The notes beneath the pieces are model-generated. The model was not told where the DNA came from. It searched no databases and saw only the letters and a list, made by a program, of their open reading frames with translations. A program made the position numbers and the translations under genes. Positions 1-7,952 of a stretch of DNA of 64,000 nt are shown here, piece after piece. The first letter of the stretch is position 1. Every line of letters begins with the position of its first letter. Origin of the DNA: Belnapia mucosa (GTDB lineage: Bacteria; Pseudomonadota; Alphaproteobacteria; Acetobacterales; Acetobacteraceae); assembly GCF_016775475.1 (NCBI RefSeq), contig NZ_JAEUXJ010000001.1:186001-250000 (forward strand), read 5' to 3'.

Positions 1-1
1 G

Positions 2-646
2 CAATTCCTCGACCTGATCCAGGAGGGGAATATCGGCCTGATGAAAGCCGTCGATAAGTTCGAGTACCGCCGCGGCTACAAGTTCAGCACCTACGCGACC
101 TGGTGGATCCGGCAGGCCATCACGCGCAGCATCGCCGACCAGGCGCGGACCATCCGCATCCCGGTCCACATGATCGAGACGATCAACAAGCTGGTCCGCA
201 CCAGCCGCCAGATGCTGCACGAGATCGGCCGTGAGCCGACCCCGGAGGAGCTGGCCGAGAAGCTCGGCATGCCGCTGGAGAAGGTCCGCAAGGTCCTCAA
301 GATCGCCAAGGAGCCGATCTCCCTCGAGACGCCGATCGGCGACGAGGAGGACAGCCATCTTGGCGACTTCATCGAGGACAAGGCGGCGATCATTCCGCTG
401 GATGCCGCGATCCAGTCCAACCTGCGCGAGGCGACGACGCGGGTGCTCTCCTCGCTCACGCCCCGCGAGGAGCGGGTGCTGCGTATGCGCTTCGGCATCG
501 GCATGAACACCGACCACACGCTGGAGGAGGTTGGGCAGCAGTTCAACGTGACCCGCGAGCGCATCCGGCAGATCGAGGCGAAGGCGCTGCGCAAGCTGAA
601 GCATCCGAGCCGGAGCCGGAAGCTCCGCAGCTTCCTCGACAACTGA
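2..646 (+). CDS. rpoD: RNA polymerase sigma factor RpoD (sigma-70), 3' part
   Basis: C-terminal 214 residues of the housekeeping sigma factor; the 5' part lies left of the window and the frame is open to its first bases. Sigma-70 directs core RNA polymerase to -10/-35 promoters. Visible are region 2 ([20 protein letters not shown], then [12 protein letters not shown]), region 3 ([14 protein letters not shown]) and region 4 with the -35-binding helix-turn-helix ([20 protein letters not shown]) ending in KALRKLKHP. The [21 protein letters not shown] segment is typical of primary sigma factors, so RpoH-type factors are unlikely. The stop overlaps the next start (ATGA). Confidence 0.96.
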   Translation, partial: QFLDLIQEGNIGLMKAVDKFEYRRGYKFSTYATWWIRQAITRSIADQARTIRIPVHMIETINKLVRTSRQMLHEIGREPTPEELAEKLGMPLEKVRKVLKIAKEPISLETPIGDEEDSHLGDFIEDKAAIIPLDAAIQSNLREATTRVLSSLTPREERVLRMRFGIGMNTDHTLEEVGQQFNVTRERIRQIEAKALRKLKHPSRSRKLRSFLDN

Positions 647-1218
647 TGAGTATCGCGGCGGAGCGGACGGTCCCGGTCGCCGTCGACGTGACCTTCCTGC
701 GGATGGACCGGCGCCCCGCCGATCCGGCCCCCGCCCTGCCGCCCGATGCACGGGTGGTGGAGCTGGGGCACTGCACGACCGGCTTCTACCGCTACCTCTA
801 TGACACGGTCGGGCACGACTATGTCTGGTGGCTGCGGCGGACGCTGAGCGACCGGGAGCTCGGCCAGATCCTGGCCGATCCCGCCGTCTCCATCCATGTC
901 CTCTACCGCGATGGCGAGCCGGCCGGCTTCTACGAGCTGGACCGACGGAACCGGCCGCTGGTCAACCTCTCCTATTTCGGGCTGATGCCGCATGCGGTGG
1001 GCACCGGTCTCGGCCGCGCCTTCCTCCGCCAGGCGGTGGAGGATGGCTGGGCGCAGGGGACGCGGGCGCTGACCGTGAACACCTGCACCGCCGACCATCC
1101 GCGGGCCCTGCCCAATTACCTGGCCACCGGCTTCGGCCGGCTGCGGACCGTGCGGGAGGTCTGGCAGGTGCCGTTGCATCTCGGGCTGCCCATCCCGTCG
1201 CGGCTGCGATTGACCTGA
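646..1218 (+). CDS. GNAT family N-acetyltransferase
   Basis: 190-residue protein, probably moving an acetyl group from acetyl-CoA to an amine; substrate unknown. The GNAT core shows as a beta strand ([11 protein letters not shown]) followed by the acetyl-CoA pyrophosphate loop and helix ([18 protein letters not shown]), then [22 protein letters not shown], the usual C-terminal GNAT segment. The ATG sits in the rpoD stop (ATGA), so translation is probably coupled to the sigma factor gene. No signal peptide or membrane segment is seen. Confidence 0.85.
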   Translation: MSIAAERTVPVAVDVTFLRMDRRPADPAPALPPDARVVELGHCTTGFYRYLYDTVGHDYVWWLRRTLSDRELGQILADPAVSIHVLYRDGEPAGFYELDRRNRPLVNLSYFGLMPHAVGTGLGRAFLRQAVEDGWAQGTRALTVNTCTADHPRALPNYLATGFGRLRTVREVWQVPLHLGLPIPSRLRLT

Positions 1219-1390
1219 GCGGGTTGCGCCGGGCGCCCGGAGCGCCCATATAGGTGGGGTCAACCCGTCTGGTTCGGCCTGTTTCGTTTGCGCTCCGGCG
1301 CCCCGAGCCTGGTTTCCGTCCCTCGAAGGCAGATTGGCCCGTCCTGCGATGGCGCGGGGCGGAACACCGAGCATGATAGGGACTTCCCAC

Positions 1391-1597
1391 ATGTCTACCG
1401 GCACCGTGAAGTGGTTCAACGCGACCAAGGGCTATGGCTTCATCCAGCCCGAGGACGGCACCGCTGACGTTTTCGTCCACATCTCCGATGTCCAGCGCTC
1501 CGGCCTCCAGGGCCTCCAGGACGGCCAGCGCCTCAGCTTCGATGTGCAGCGCGGCCAGCAGGGCAAGCTTTCGGCCTGCAACCTGAAGCTGGACTGA
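1391..1597 (+). CDS. cspA: cold-shock domain protein (CspA family)
   Basis: 68-residue single OB-fold nucleic-acid-binding protein, a likely RNA chaperone. RNP1 (KGYGFIQPE) and RNP2 (VFVHIS) are intact and the start [14 protein letters not shown] is canonical. A longer in-frame reading begins at 1334, but family length and the MSTGTVKWF start fix 1391. The 172 bp between the acetyltransferase and this start would allow a long 5' leader, as in other csp genes. A UUCG-capped terminator follows. The paralogue number cannot be decided. Confidence 0.95.
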   Translation: MSTGTVKWFNATKGYGFIQPEDGTADVFVHISDVQRSGLQGLQDGQRLSFDVQRGQQGKLSACNLKLD

Positions 1598-1611
1598 GCG
1601 ATTGAATGATG

Positions 1612-1642
1612 GAGGCGGGCTTCGGTCCGCCTCTTTCGTTTT
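1612..1642 (+). terminator. Rho-independent terminator of the cold-shock gene
   Basis: GAGGCGG (1612-1618) pairs with CCGCCTC (1627-1633). The stem continues through a G-U pair and a C-G pair to a UUCG tetraloop (1621-1624). The run TTTCGTTTT follows at 1634-1642. Stem, stable tetraloop and U-rich tail make this a convincing terminator 15 bp after the stop codon. Confidence 0.85.
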
Positions 1643-1661
1643 ACATCGATAGGAGGCCAGG

Positions 1662-1862
1662 ATGGTGGCGGCGCATCTCTATATTACCGGCCAGCAGGTC
1701 GAGATCATCGCCGGCCGCTATGATGGGCATATCCCGCCCGGCGCCTATACGGTGGTGCGGCAGCTCCCCGGACCGGCGAATGACCGCGAATACCGGGTGA
1801 AGCACCAGCAGGACGGGCATGAGCGCGTGGTGCTGGAAAGTCGGCTCCGGACCTACTCCTGA
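1662..1862 (+). CDS. small hypothetical protein
   Basis: 66-residue soluble protein with a good ribosome-binding site (AGGAGGCC shortly before ATG). It reads like a small beta-rich domain: HLYITGQQVEIIAGRYDGHI, then PPGAYTVVRQLPG, REYRVKHQQDGHERVVLESRL. Similar short proteins are, to my knowledge, common in Acetobacteraceae and Rhodospirillales, with no assigned function. It lies between two hairpin terminators and is probably transcribed alone. No catalytic motif, signal peptide or membrane segment is seen. Confidence 0.7.
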   Translation: MVAAHLYITGQQVEIIAGRYDGHIPPGAYTVVRQLPGPANDREYRVKHQQDGHERVVLESRLRTYS

Positions 1863-1889
1863 GCCTGCAGACCTATTCCTGACGCGAAC

Positions 1890-1917
1890 GGGGCCGGCGG
1901 AGTGATCCGCCGGCCCC
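1890..1917. terminator. hairpin between convergent genes
   Basis: Perfect 11-bp inverted repeat, GGGGCCGGCGG (1890-1900) and CCGCCGGCCCC (1907-1917), with a 6-nt loop. It lies between the small plus-strand gene ending at 1862 and hppA, which ends at 1943 on the minus strand, so it could end transcripts from both sides. A weak T run (GTTT) follows on the plus strand. Confidence 0.65.
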
Positions 1918-1942
1918 GTCCCGTTTGGGCTGCCGCCCTGGC

Positions 1943-4060
1943 TCAGCTATGCGCCAGGATCGCCAGCAGCAGCAGCGCCACGATATTGGTGATCTTGATC
2001 ATCGGGTTGACCGCCGGCCCCGCCGTATCCTTGTAGGGGTCGCCGACCGTATCGCCCGTCACCGCGGCCTTGTGGGCATCCGAGCCCTTGCCGCCGTAAT
2101 GCCCTTCCTCGATGTATTTCTTGGCATTGTCCCAGGCGCCGCCGCCCGTCGTCATCGAGACGGCGACGAAGAAGCCGGTGACGATGACGCCGAGCAGCAT
2201 GGCCCCCAGCGCCTCGAAGCCCGCTGCCTTCCCGGCGATGGCGCTGATGCCGAAATAGCAGACCAGCGGCGACAGCACCGGCAGCAGCGAGGGGATGATC
2301 ATCTCCTTGATCGCCGCCTTGGTGAGGATATCGACCGCGCGGCCGTAATCAGGCCGGTCGGTGCCCTGCATGATGCCCGGCTTCTGGCGGAACTGGCTCC
2401 GCACCTCCTCCACCACCGCCATCGCGGCGCGGCCCACGGCCGTCATCGCCATGCCGCCGAAAAGGAAGGGCAGGGCACCGCCGAAGAGCAGCCCGACCAC
2501 GACATAGGGTGAGGAAAGGCTGAAGGTCAGCGCCCCAACCCCTTGGAAGTAGGGATAGGCCGCAGCATTGGCAGCGAAGAAGGTCAGGTCCTGGGTATAG
2601 GCCGCGAAGAGCACCAGCGCGCCGAGGCCCGCCGAGCCGATCGCATAGCCCTTGGTCACCGCCTTGGTCGTGTTGCCCACCGCATCCAGCGCATCGGTGG
2701 TGACCCGGATCTCCTTCGGCAGGCCAGCCATCTCGGCGATGCCGCCGGCATTGTCCGTCACCGGCCCGAAGGCATCGAGTGCGACGACCATGCCCGCCAG
2801 CGCCAGCATGGTGGTGACCGCGATGGCGATGCCGTAGAGCCCGGCCAGGTTGTAGCTGAACAGCACGCCGGCAATGATGATGAGCGCCGGGATCGCCGTG
2901 CTCTCCATGCTGACGGCGATGCCGCGGATGACATTGGTGCCGTGGCCGGTCACCGAGCTCTCGGCGATGGCCTTCACCGGGCGGTAGTCGGTGCCGGTAT
3001 AGTATTCGGTGACGACGATGATGAGGCCGGTCACGGCCAGCCCGACCAGCCCGCAGAGGAAGAGCGAGAAGGCGCTGAAAGTCGCCCCGCCCGCGCTCAG
3101 CGTGCCGCCGCCGAAGACCAGGTAGGTCAGTGGCAGCAGCACCACGAGGGAAAGCAGGCCGGTGACGATGAAGCCCCGGTACATCGCCCCCATGATGGAG
3201 TTGTTGGCCGGCAGCTTGACGAAATAGGTGCCGGCGATGGAGGTGACGACGCAGACCGCGCCGATCGCCAGCGGGTACAGCATGGCACGGGCCAGCATGT
3301 CGGCCGGGAAGGCGATCGCCGCCAGCACCATCGTGGCGACCATGGTCACTGCATAGGTTTCGAACAGGTCGGCCGCCATGCCGGCGCAGTCGCCCACATT
3401 GTCACCGACATTGTCCGCGATGGTGGCGGGATTGCGGGGGTCATCCTCAGGGATGCCGGCTTCGACCTTGCCCACCATGTCGCCGCCCACATCGGCGCCC
3501 TTGGTGAAGATGCCACCCCCGAGCCGGGCGAAGATGGAGATCAGCGAGGCGCCGAAGCCGAGCGCGACCAGCGCGTCGATCACCGGCCGGCTGTTCGGCG
3601 CATGGCCGCCGAGCACGACCAGGATGAAGAAGTAGATGGCGACGCCGAGCAGGGCGAGACCGGCGACCAGCATCCCGGTGATGGCGCCCGACTTGAAGGC
3701 GACGTCCAATCCGGCGGCGAGCGAGGTGGTCGAGGCCTGGGCGGTGCGCACATTGGCCCGCACCGACACATTCATGCCGATGAAGCCGGCGAGGCCGGAG
3801 AGCAGGGCACCGATCAGGAACCCGACCCCGACCCCGATGCCGAGCCAGAGGACGAGCAGCACGAACAGCACGATGCCGACGATGCCGATGGTCATGTACT
3901 GACGCTTCAGATAGGCCTGGGCGCCCTCCTGGATCGCCTGGGCGATCTCCTGCATGCGGGCCGACCCCGCATCCAACGCCATCACCTGCCGGGCCGTCAC
4001 CACGCCATAGGCAATGGACAGCGCCCCCAAGGCGATCACGAGCAACAAACTCACGGTCAT
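1943..4060 (-). CDS. hppA: membrane-bound proton-translocating pyrophosphatase, K+-independent type
   Basis: About 705-residue polytopic inner-membrane pump that couples PPi hydrolysis to H+ export. The acidic PPi/Mg site is intact ([20 protein letters not shown], then [20 protein letters not shown]). The segment [10 protein letters not shown] carries Lys and Thr at the positions that mark K+-independent H+-pumping enzymes; K+-dependent members have Ala and Gly there. The C-terminus has the second acidic set ([28 protein letters not shown]). ATG at 4060 is used; an in-frame TTG at 4063 is possible, since an AAGGGGGG ribosome site lies upstream of both. Confidence 0.96.
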   Translation of the reverse strand: MTVSLLLVIALGALSIAYGVVTARQVMALDAGSARMQEIAQAIQEGAQAYLKRQYMTIGIVGIVLFVLLVLWLGIGVGVGFLIGALLSGLAGFIGMNVSVRANVRTAQASTTSLAAGLDVAFKSGAITGMLVAGLALLGVAIYFFILVVLGGHAPNSRPVIDALVALGFGASLISIFARLGGGIFTKGADVGGDMVGKVEAGIPEDDPRNPATIADNVGDNVGDCAGMAADLFETYAVTMVATMVLAAIAFPADMLARAMLYPLAIGAVCVVTSIAGTYFVKLPANNSIMGAMYRGFIVTGLLSLVVLLPLTYLVFGGGTLSAGGATFSAFSLFLCGLVGLAVTGLIIVVTEYYTGTDYRPVKAIAESSVTGHGTNVIRGIAVSMESTAIPALIIIAGVLFSYNLAGLYGIAIAVTTMLALAGMVVALDAFGPVTDNAGGIAEMAGLPKEIRVTTDALDAVGNTTKAVTKGYAIGSAGLGALVLFAAYTQDLTFFAANAAAYPYFQGVGALTFSLSSPYVVVGLLFGGALPFLFGGMAMTAVGRAAMAVVEEVRSQFRQKPGIMQGTDRPDYGRAVDILTKAAIKEMIIPSLLPVLSPLVCYFGISAIAGKAAGFEALGAMLLGVIVTGFFVAVSMTTGGGAWDNAKKYIEEGHYGGKGSDAHKAAVTGDTVGDPYKDTAGPAVNPMIKITNIVALLLLAILAHS

Positions 4061-4242
4061 CAAGACAGTAGCCCCCCTTCGTGCTGTCGCAGCGGTTCGT
4101 GCGCCGCTGACGAGGAAAGGCTATGCGTCCGGCGGTGGTGGCGCAACATTATCCCCGGTGCAATTCGGAGGTGCGTGCAGGCTTGCTCCGCCCTGCCGGC
4201 ACGGCCACCATGACCGGACCGGAATCACGGGGGGAAGGGATG

Positions 4243-5412
4243 ATGCGGCGTGCCTTGGCGGGCCTGGTGCTCGCCTGCGGTTTGGCGGCGTCCGGCGCGG
4301 CGCCGGCGCAGGAAGTGCTGGAGAAACGCGTCTTCGAGGGCGGCGCCTATCAGACCCGCGGCGGCGCGACGATCGCCAATCTCCGCATCGGCTACCAGAC
4401 CATGGGCCGGCTGAATGCCGAGGGGACGAACGCGATCCTCATCTGCCACTTCTTCAGTGGCAACAGCCATGCCTTCGGCCGTCTCTCGGCCAATGGCCCG
4501 GCCGGCTACTGGGACGCCATCATCGGCCCCGGCAAGCCGATCGACACGGACAAGTATTTCGTCGTCTCGGCGGATACGCTGGTGAATGTCAACGTGCCGG
4601 ACGCGACCACCGTCACCACCGGCCCGGCCAGCATCAACCCCGATACCGGCCGGCCCTATGCTCTGACCTTCCCCGTGGTCTCGATGCGGGACTTCGTCGA
4701 GAGCCAGAAGCGGCTGCTCGACAGCCTCGGGGTGAAGCGCCTGGCGCTGGTTGCCGGCCCGTCCAATGGCGGGCTGCAGAGCATCGAATGGGCGGCCGCC
4801 TATCCCGGCTTCATCGAGCGGGTGATGCCGGTGATCGCCGCCGATATCGATGCCTGGATGCAGGGCTGGCTGGATCTCTGGGAAAGCCCGATCCGGCTCG
4901 ACCCCAACTGGGCCGAGGGGAATTACTATGGCCCGGGGCGGGAGCCGCCGCTGCGCGGCCTGGCCGAGGCCTGGAAGATCGTCACCCTGCATGCCCGCGA
5001 CCGGCTCTGGGCCAAGCAGTATGACCGGCGGGTGCCGGAGGGGCAGGATCCGGCGCGCCGGATCGGCGACCGCTTCGCCATCGAGCGCTGGCTGGACGAT
5101 GCGGCGGCGGCGCGGGCCCGCACCTCGGACGCCAATTCCTTCCTCTATATGGTGCGCGCCAACCAGCTCTTCCTGAACGAATACCCAAGCTTCACGGCGG
5201 CGCTGGCCGGCGGCCCGGCGCGCTGGCTCGTGGTCTCGGCGCCGACCGACCGGGTCTTCCTCGCCGATGGCGTGCGGGATTTCATCGAGACGCTGAGAGG
5301 GGCGGGGAAGCAGGTGGAGACGGCGGAGCTTTCGGGCCCGCTCGGCCATCTCAACGGTGTCGTCGGCATGGGCCCGGTGGGCGACCGGGTCCGGGCCTTC
5401 CTGGCGCAGTAG
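4243..5412 (+). CDS. exported alpha/beta hydrolase, homoserine O-acetyltransferase (MetX)-like
   Basis: About 389-residue protein with a clear signal peptide (basic start, hydrophobic core, cleavage near APAQ-E). The body is MetX-like: LRIGYQTMGRLN, SGNSHAF, GKPIDTDKYFVVSAD, nucleophile elbow GPSNGGLQSIEWA, late Asp in APTDRVFL and His in LGHLNG, so the Ser-Asp-His triad is complete. MetX itself is cytoplasmic; a signal peptide suggests a periplasmic esterase or acyltransferase instead. ATG 4243 fits the GGGGAAGGG ribosome site better than ATG 4240 or 4210. Divergent from hppA. Confidence 0.8.
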   Translation: MRRALAGLVLACGLAASGAAPAQEVLEKRVFEGGAYQTRGGATIANLRIGYQTMGRLNAEGTNAILICHFFSGNSHAFGRLSANGPAGYWDAIIGPGKPIDTDKYFVVSADTLVNVNVPDATTVTTGPASINPDTGRPYALTFPVVSMRDFVESQKRLLDSLGVKRLALVAGPSNGGLQSIEWAAAYPGFIERVMPVIAADIDAWMQGWLDLWESPIRLDPNWAEGNYYGPGREPPLRGLAEAWKIVTLHARDRLWAKQYDRRVPEGQDPARRIGDRFAIERWLDDAAAARARTSDANSFLYMVRANQLFLNEYPSFTAALAGGPARWLVVSAPTDRVFLADGVRDFIETLRGAGKQVETAELSGPLGHLNGVVGMGPVGDRVRAFLAQ

Positions 5413-5421
5413 CCGGACGGG

Positions 5422-5862
5422 TCAGCGCATCGCGGCCAGGCTGGCGGCGGTGATGGCGGTCGGGGTGGCCCCGGCCGCCGCAACCTGCTGGATGGCCGAC
5501 ATCAACTGATGGAGCTCGAAGGGCTTCAGCAGCAGGGCGAGCGGGCCACGGCCATCGGCCATCAGGATTTCCCGCCCATTCGGGGGCAGGAAGCCGGTCA
5601 TCACCACCACCGGCAGGTTGGGATGCTCCGCGCGCAGCCGGGGGATCAGTTCCCAGCCCGTCATGCGCGGCATCGCCAGATCGGTGATCAGCAGATCGAA
5701 GCTGTTGGATTGGGCGAGACGCTCCGCCTCCTCGCCATCGGCCGCCAGCAGCACGGAATGCCCGGCTTCCGTCAGGGCATCCTCGATCACCATGGCCGCA
5801 AGGGGCTCGTCCTCCGCAACCAGAATGCGAAGCCCCTCCTGCCGCATGAGCACCTGATCCAT
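5422..5862 (-). CDS. single-domain response regulator (CheY-like receiver)
   Basis: 146-residue receiver domain without an output domain. The acidic pocket (VAEDEP), phospho-acceptor Asp in LLITDLAMP, switch Thr in VVMTGF and Lys in LLLKPF are all present, so phosphorylation should work. A short Ala/Thr-rich tail follows. No histidine kinase is encoded nearby, so its partner is elsewhere. It may act through protein-protein contacts. A second Met at residue 6 is an alternative start. Confidence 0.88.
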   Translation of the reverse strand: MDQVLMRQEGLRILVAEDEPLAAMVIEDALTEAGHSVLLAADGEEAERLAQSNSFDLLITDLAMPRMTGWELIPRLRAEHPNLPVVVMTGFLPPNGREILMADGRGPLALLLKPFELHQLMSAIQQVAAAGATPTAITAASLAAMR

Positions 5863-6184
5863 CTGTCCCGCCTATCCCGGGCGTCGCTGCCGGCCACGGC
5901 CCGCGCTATTCGTCCGGTCCGGCAAGGATGTAATCCTTTGGTGGATACATCGGCTTCAAGTTCTCTTGAGGGTAGAGAATGCGGCGCCGATGGCGAGTGA
6001 TCCGTGCCGCTCTGGTAACGCTCCGGATGATGTTCCGGGCCATTGCCGGGGTGCCATCCCGGTTCTGTGACCGTTTGGATTGTCACAAAGGGCGATTCTG
6101 CAACCGCAAGGTGCGGGGCGGCCAATAACCTCCCGCACCACCTCGGCCCAAGGGCGAATCCTGGAGAGCTCCGCCGCTCTGCCT
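5863..6184. promoter_or_regulatory. intergenic region with a TGTGAC-N10-GTCACA dyad
   Basis: About 320 bp between two minus-strand genes with no convincing coding sequence. It should hold the promoter of the response regulator and the 3' end of the glycosyltransferase transcript. TGTGAC (6066-6071) and GTCACA (6082-6087) form a dyad with 10 bp between the arms. This resembles a CRP/FNR-type site but with wider spacing. No terminator or RNA gene could be recognised. Confidence 0.4.
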
Positions 6185-7531
6185 TCACCCGGCTCCAGCC
6201 GGTGGCACGCCGAGCCGCGCATAGAGCGCGCCCAGCCGCTCCGCATAGCGGTCCGGGCTGAACAGGGCCGCCCGGCGCGGCCCGGCTTCCGCCAGCCTCC
6301 CCCGCAGACCGGCATCCCCATCCACCGCCTGGATCGCGCCGACCAGGGCGGAGATGTCGTAGGGATCAACCGTCAGCGCCGCATCGCCCACCACCTCGGG
6401 CATGGATGCGGTGTTCGAGGTAATGACCGGCGTCCCGAGCAGCATGGATTCCAGCGCTGGCAGGCCGAACCCCTCATAGAGCGAGGGAAAGAGCACGGCG
6501 CGGGCGCCGCGGATCAGGTTCACCAGCAGGCGGAAGGGGGCATAGTCCAGCAGGATGATCTTGTGCCGGGTGCGGAGCGTCATCCCCTCCTGCACCAGGT
6601 AGCGGATATGGTCGTCGAACATCAGCCGGAGCTCCTCCTCCGACTTCCAGGCCTTCTTGCCGACGATCACCAGCGGTCCCTCGACCCCGCTGGCGAGAAA
6701 GGCCTGGATCATCCGCCCGACATTCTTCTTCGGCTCGATGGCGCCGAAGAACAGCCAGTAGCCGCCGGCCTCCAGGCCGAAGCTGCCGCGGATCTCGGCC
6801 GCCACCGTCTCCATCGGGACATCGGTGAATTTCCGCGGGATATCGACGGCCTGGTAGGTGTTCGTCACCCGCTCCTCCGGCACCCCGAGCAGGCTGACGA
6901 TGTCACGCTTCGAGGCCTCGGAGACGGTCACGATATGGGCGGCGCGGCGGCCGAGCCGGCGGTTCAGCCGGAAGTAGCGGCGCTTGTTGTCGAGGGTGGT
7001 GTAGGGCAGGCGCAGCGGCACCAGGTCGTGCAGGGTGTAGATATTGCGCGCCCCGGGGATGCGCAGCGGCAGGGGATAGGTCCAGTGCATCAGCCGCGGC
7101 CGCTCCGGGATCGTCACCCGCAGCTCCCGCCCGAAGACGCGGAAATGCGCATGCGCCTGCTGGAACAGGTCCTGGGTGTTCCAGATCTCGTCGAAATGCG
7201 GCAGCCGGTCGCGGAAGGTGGTGGCGATGACCTGGCCGGTGATCGGCACCGGCGCGGCCAGCTCGCCCCAGGGCGCGCGCATCATCCGCCGCAGCCGGCG
7301 CAGCAGGACCAGCCAGCGGGGCGGCTCGCCAACCCTCTCGTCGAAGAAGGCGATCTCCCGCAGCAGCGGGTTGATCGAGGGCGCGGCGCGGGTGCCGTAG
7401 AGCACGCCGACCTCATAGCCGAGTGCGCCGAGTCCGAAGCTCAGATTGCGCGCATAGGTCGCGACGCCGGTGCCCTGGCCGAGCGCCAGATTATAGCCGT
7501 CGAGGAAGATGCGAGGGGCGGACGGCGCCAT
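6185..7531 (-). CDS. GT4 family glycosyltransferase
   Basis: 448-residue GT-B fold enzyme, likely adding a sugar from a nucleotide-sugar donor during surface polysaccharide synthesis. The N-terminal acceptor half has [14 protein letters not shown] and [13 protein letters not shown]. The C-terminal donor half has [20 protein letters not shown] and the E-x7-E motif ([12 protein letters not shown]), then [20 protein letters not shown], diagnostic of GT4. It is transcribed away from a second glycosyltransferase, with a 160-bp region between them holding a perfect dyad. The sugar specificity cannot be read. Confidence 0.9.
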   Translation of the reverse strand: MAPSAPRIFLDGYNLALGQGTGVATYARNLSFGLGALGYEVGVLYGTRAAPSINPLLREIAFFDERVGEPPRWLVLLRRLRRMMRAPWGELAAPVPITGQVIATTFRDRLPHFDEIWNTQDLFQQAHAHFRVFGRELRVTIPERPRLMHWTYPLPLRIPGARNIYTLHDLVPLRLPYTTLDNKRRYFRLNRRLGRRAAHIVTVSEASKRDIVSLLGVPEERVTNTYQAVDIPRKFTDVPMETVAAEIRGSFGLEAGGYWLFFGAIEPKKNVGRMIQAFLASGVEGPLVIVGKKAWKSEEELRLMFDDHIRYLVQEGMTLRTRHKIILLDYAPFRLLVNLIRGARAVLFPSLYEGFGLPALESMLLGTPVITSNTASMPEVVGDAALTVDPYDISALVGAIQAVDGDAGLRGRLAEAGPRRAALFSPDRYAERLGALYARLGVPPAGAG

Positions 7532-7563
7532 CAGCCAGGTTTTCCAGACGAGTTACGGCAATG

Positions 7564-7579
7564 TTCCGTGGACACGGAA
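7564..7579. promoter_or_regulatory. 16-bp dyad, candidate operator of the polysaccharide genes
   Basis: TTCCGTG-GA-CACGGAA is a perfect inverted repeat 33 bp upstream of the minus-strand glycosyltransferase start and about 115 bp upstream of the plus-strand genes. Its place between divergent polysaccharide genes and its size suit a dimeric repressor or activator. The binding protein is unknown. Confidence 0.4.
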
Positions 7580-7693
7580 GTTTGAAGCGGGTTATGCAGG
7601 GTAGGTGTTTCCTTGCGCTTCATCTTTGCGGGATATCTTCTCTAAGGCGTAAAGACGTGGTGACTGATCGCCTTATTGGTTCGGGAGCCTGAC

Positions 7694-7864
7694 GTGTCGC
7701 GATCCTCCGGAAGCGTTGACGATATCCTGGCTCCCGCCGCAGCGATGCCGCTGCGCAGCGCCGCGGCGCTCGGCCTGGTCGATTTCGCGGTGCTGGTGCT
7801 GCGGGCGACGGCCATGCTCATCCTCCTCTCGCCCTTGATCGCGCTGCTGCTCGCATTTACTTGA
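7694..7864 (+). CDS. small putative membrane protein
   Basis: 56-residue reading frame from GTG 7694 (TTG 7676 is also possible). The second half is strongly hydrophobic (LGLVDFAVLVLRATAMLILL then SPLIALLLAFT) and would make one or two membrane helices. It precedes the TPR-glycosyltransferase on the same strand, inside the polysaccharide locus. No family is recognised and the ribosome site is weak, so a chance frame cannot be excluded. Confidence 0.35.
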   Translation: MSRSSGSVDDILAPAAAMPLRSAAALGLVDFAVLVLRATAMLILLSPLIALLLAFT

Positions 7865-7952
7865 AGTTTACCCTTCCGGTAACGCTTATCGGCAAGGGTC
7901 CAGCCGATCGAGCGCCGCGCGCGAAGGCTGCCGGAGCCGATCGCAGGCGGGG

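Noticed and set aside
91..1428. Long minus-strand reading frame opposite rpoD, the acetyltransferase and csp
   Set aside because: It is antisense to three well-supported genes and rich in Arg/Pro/Gly as expected from high-GC shadow frames.
2543..4213. Long plus-strand frame opposite hppA
   Set aside because: Its His/Asp/Gln-rich composition is the mirror of membrane-protein codons; hppA is certain.
5787..6369. Several reading frames in the gap after the glycosyltransferase gene
   Set aside because: They overlap known genes, differ from each other frame by frame, and have no clear start signals or motifs.
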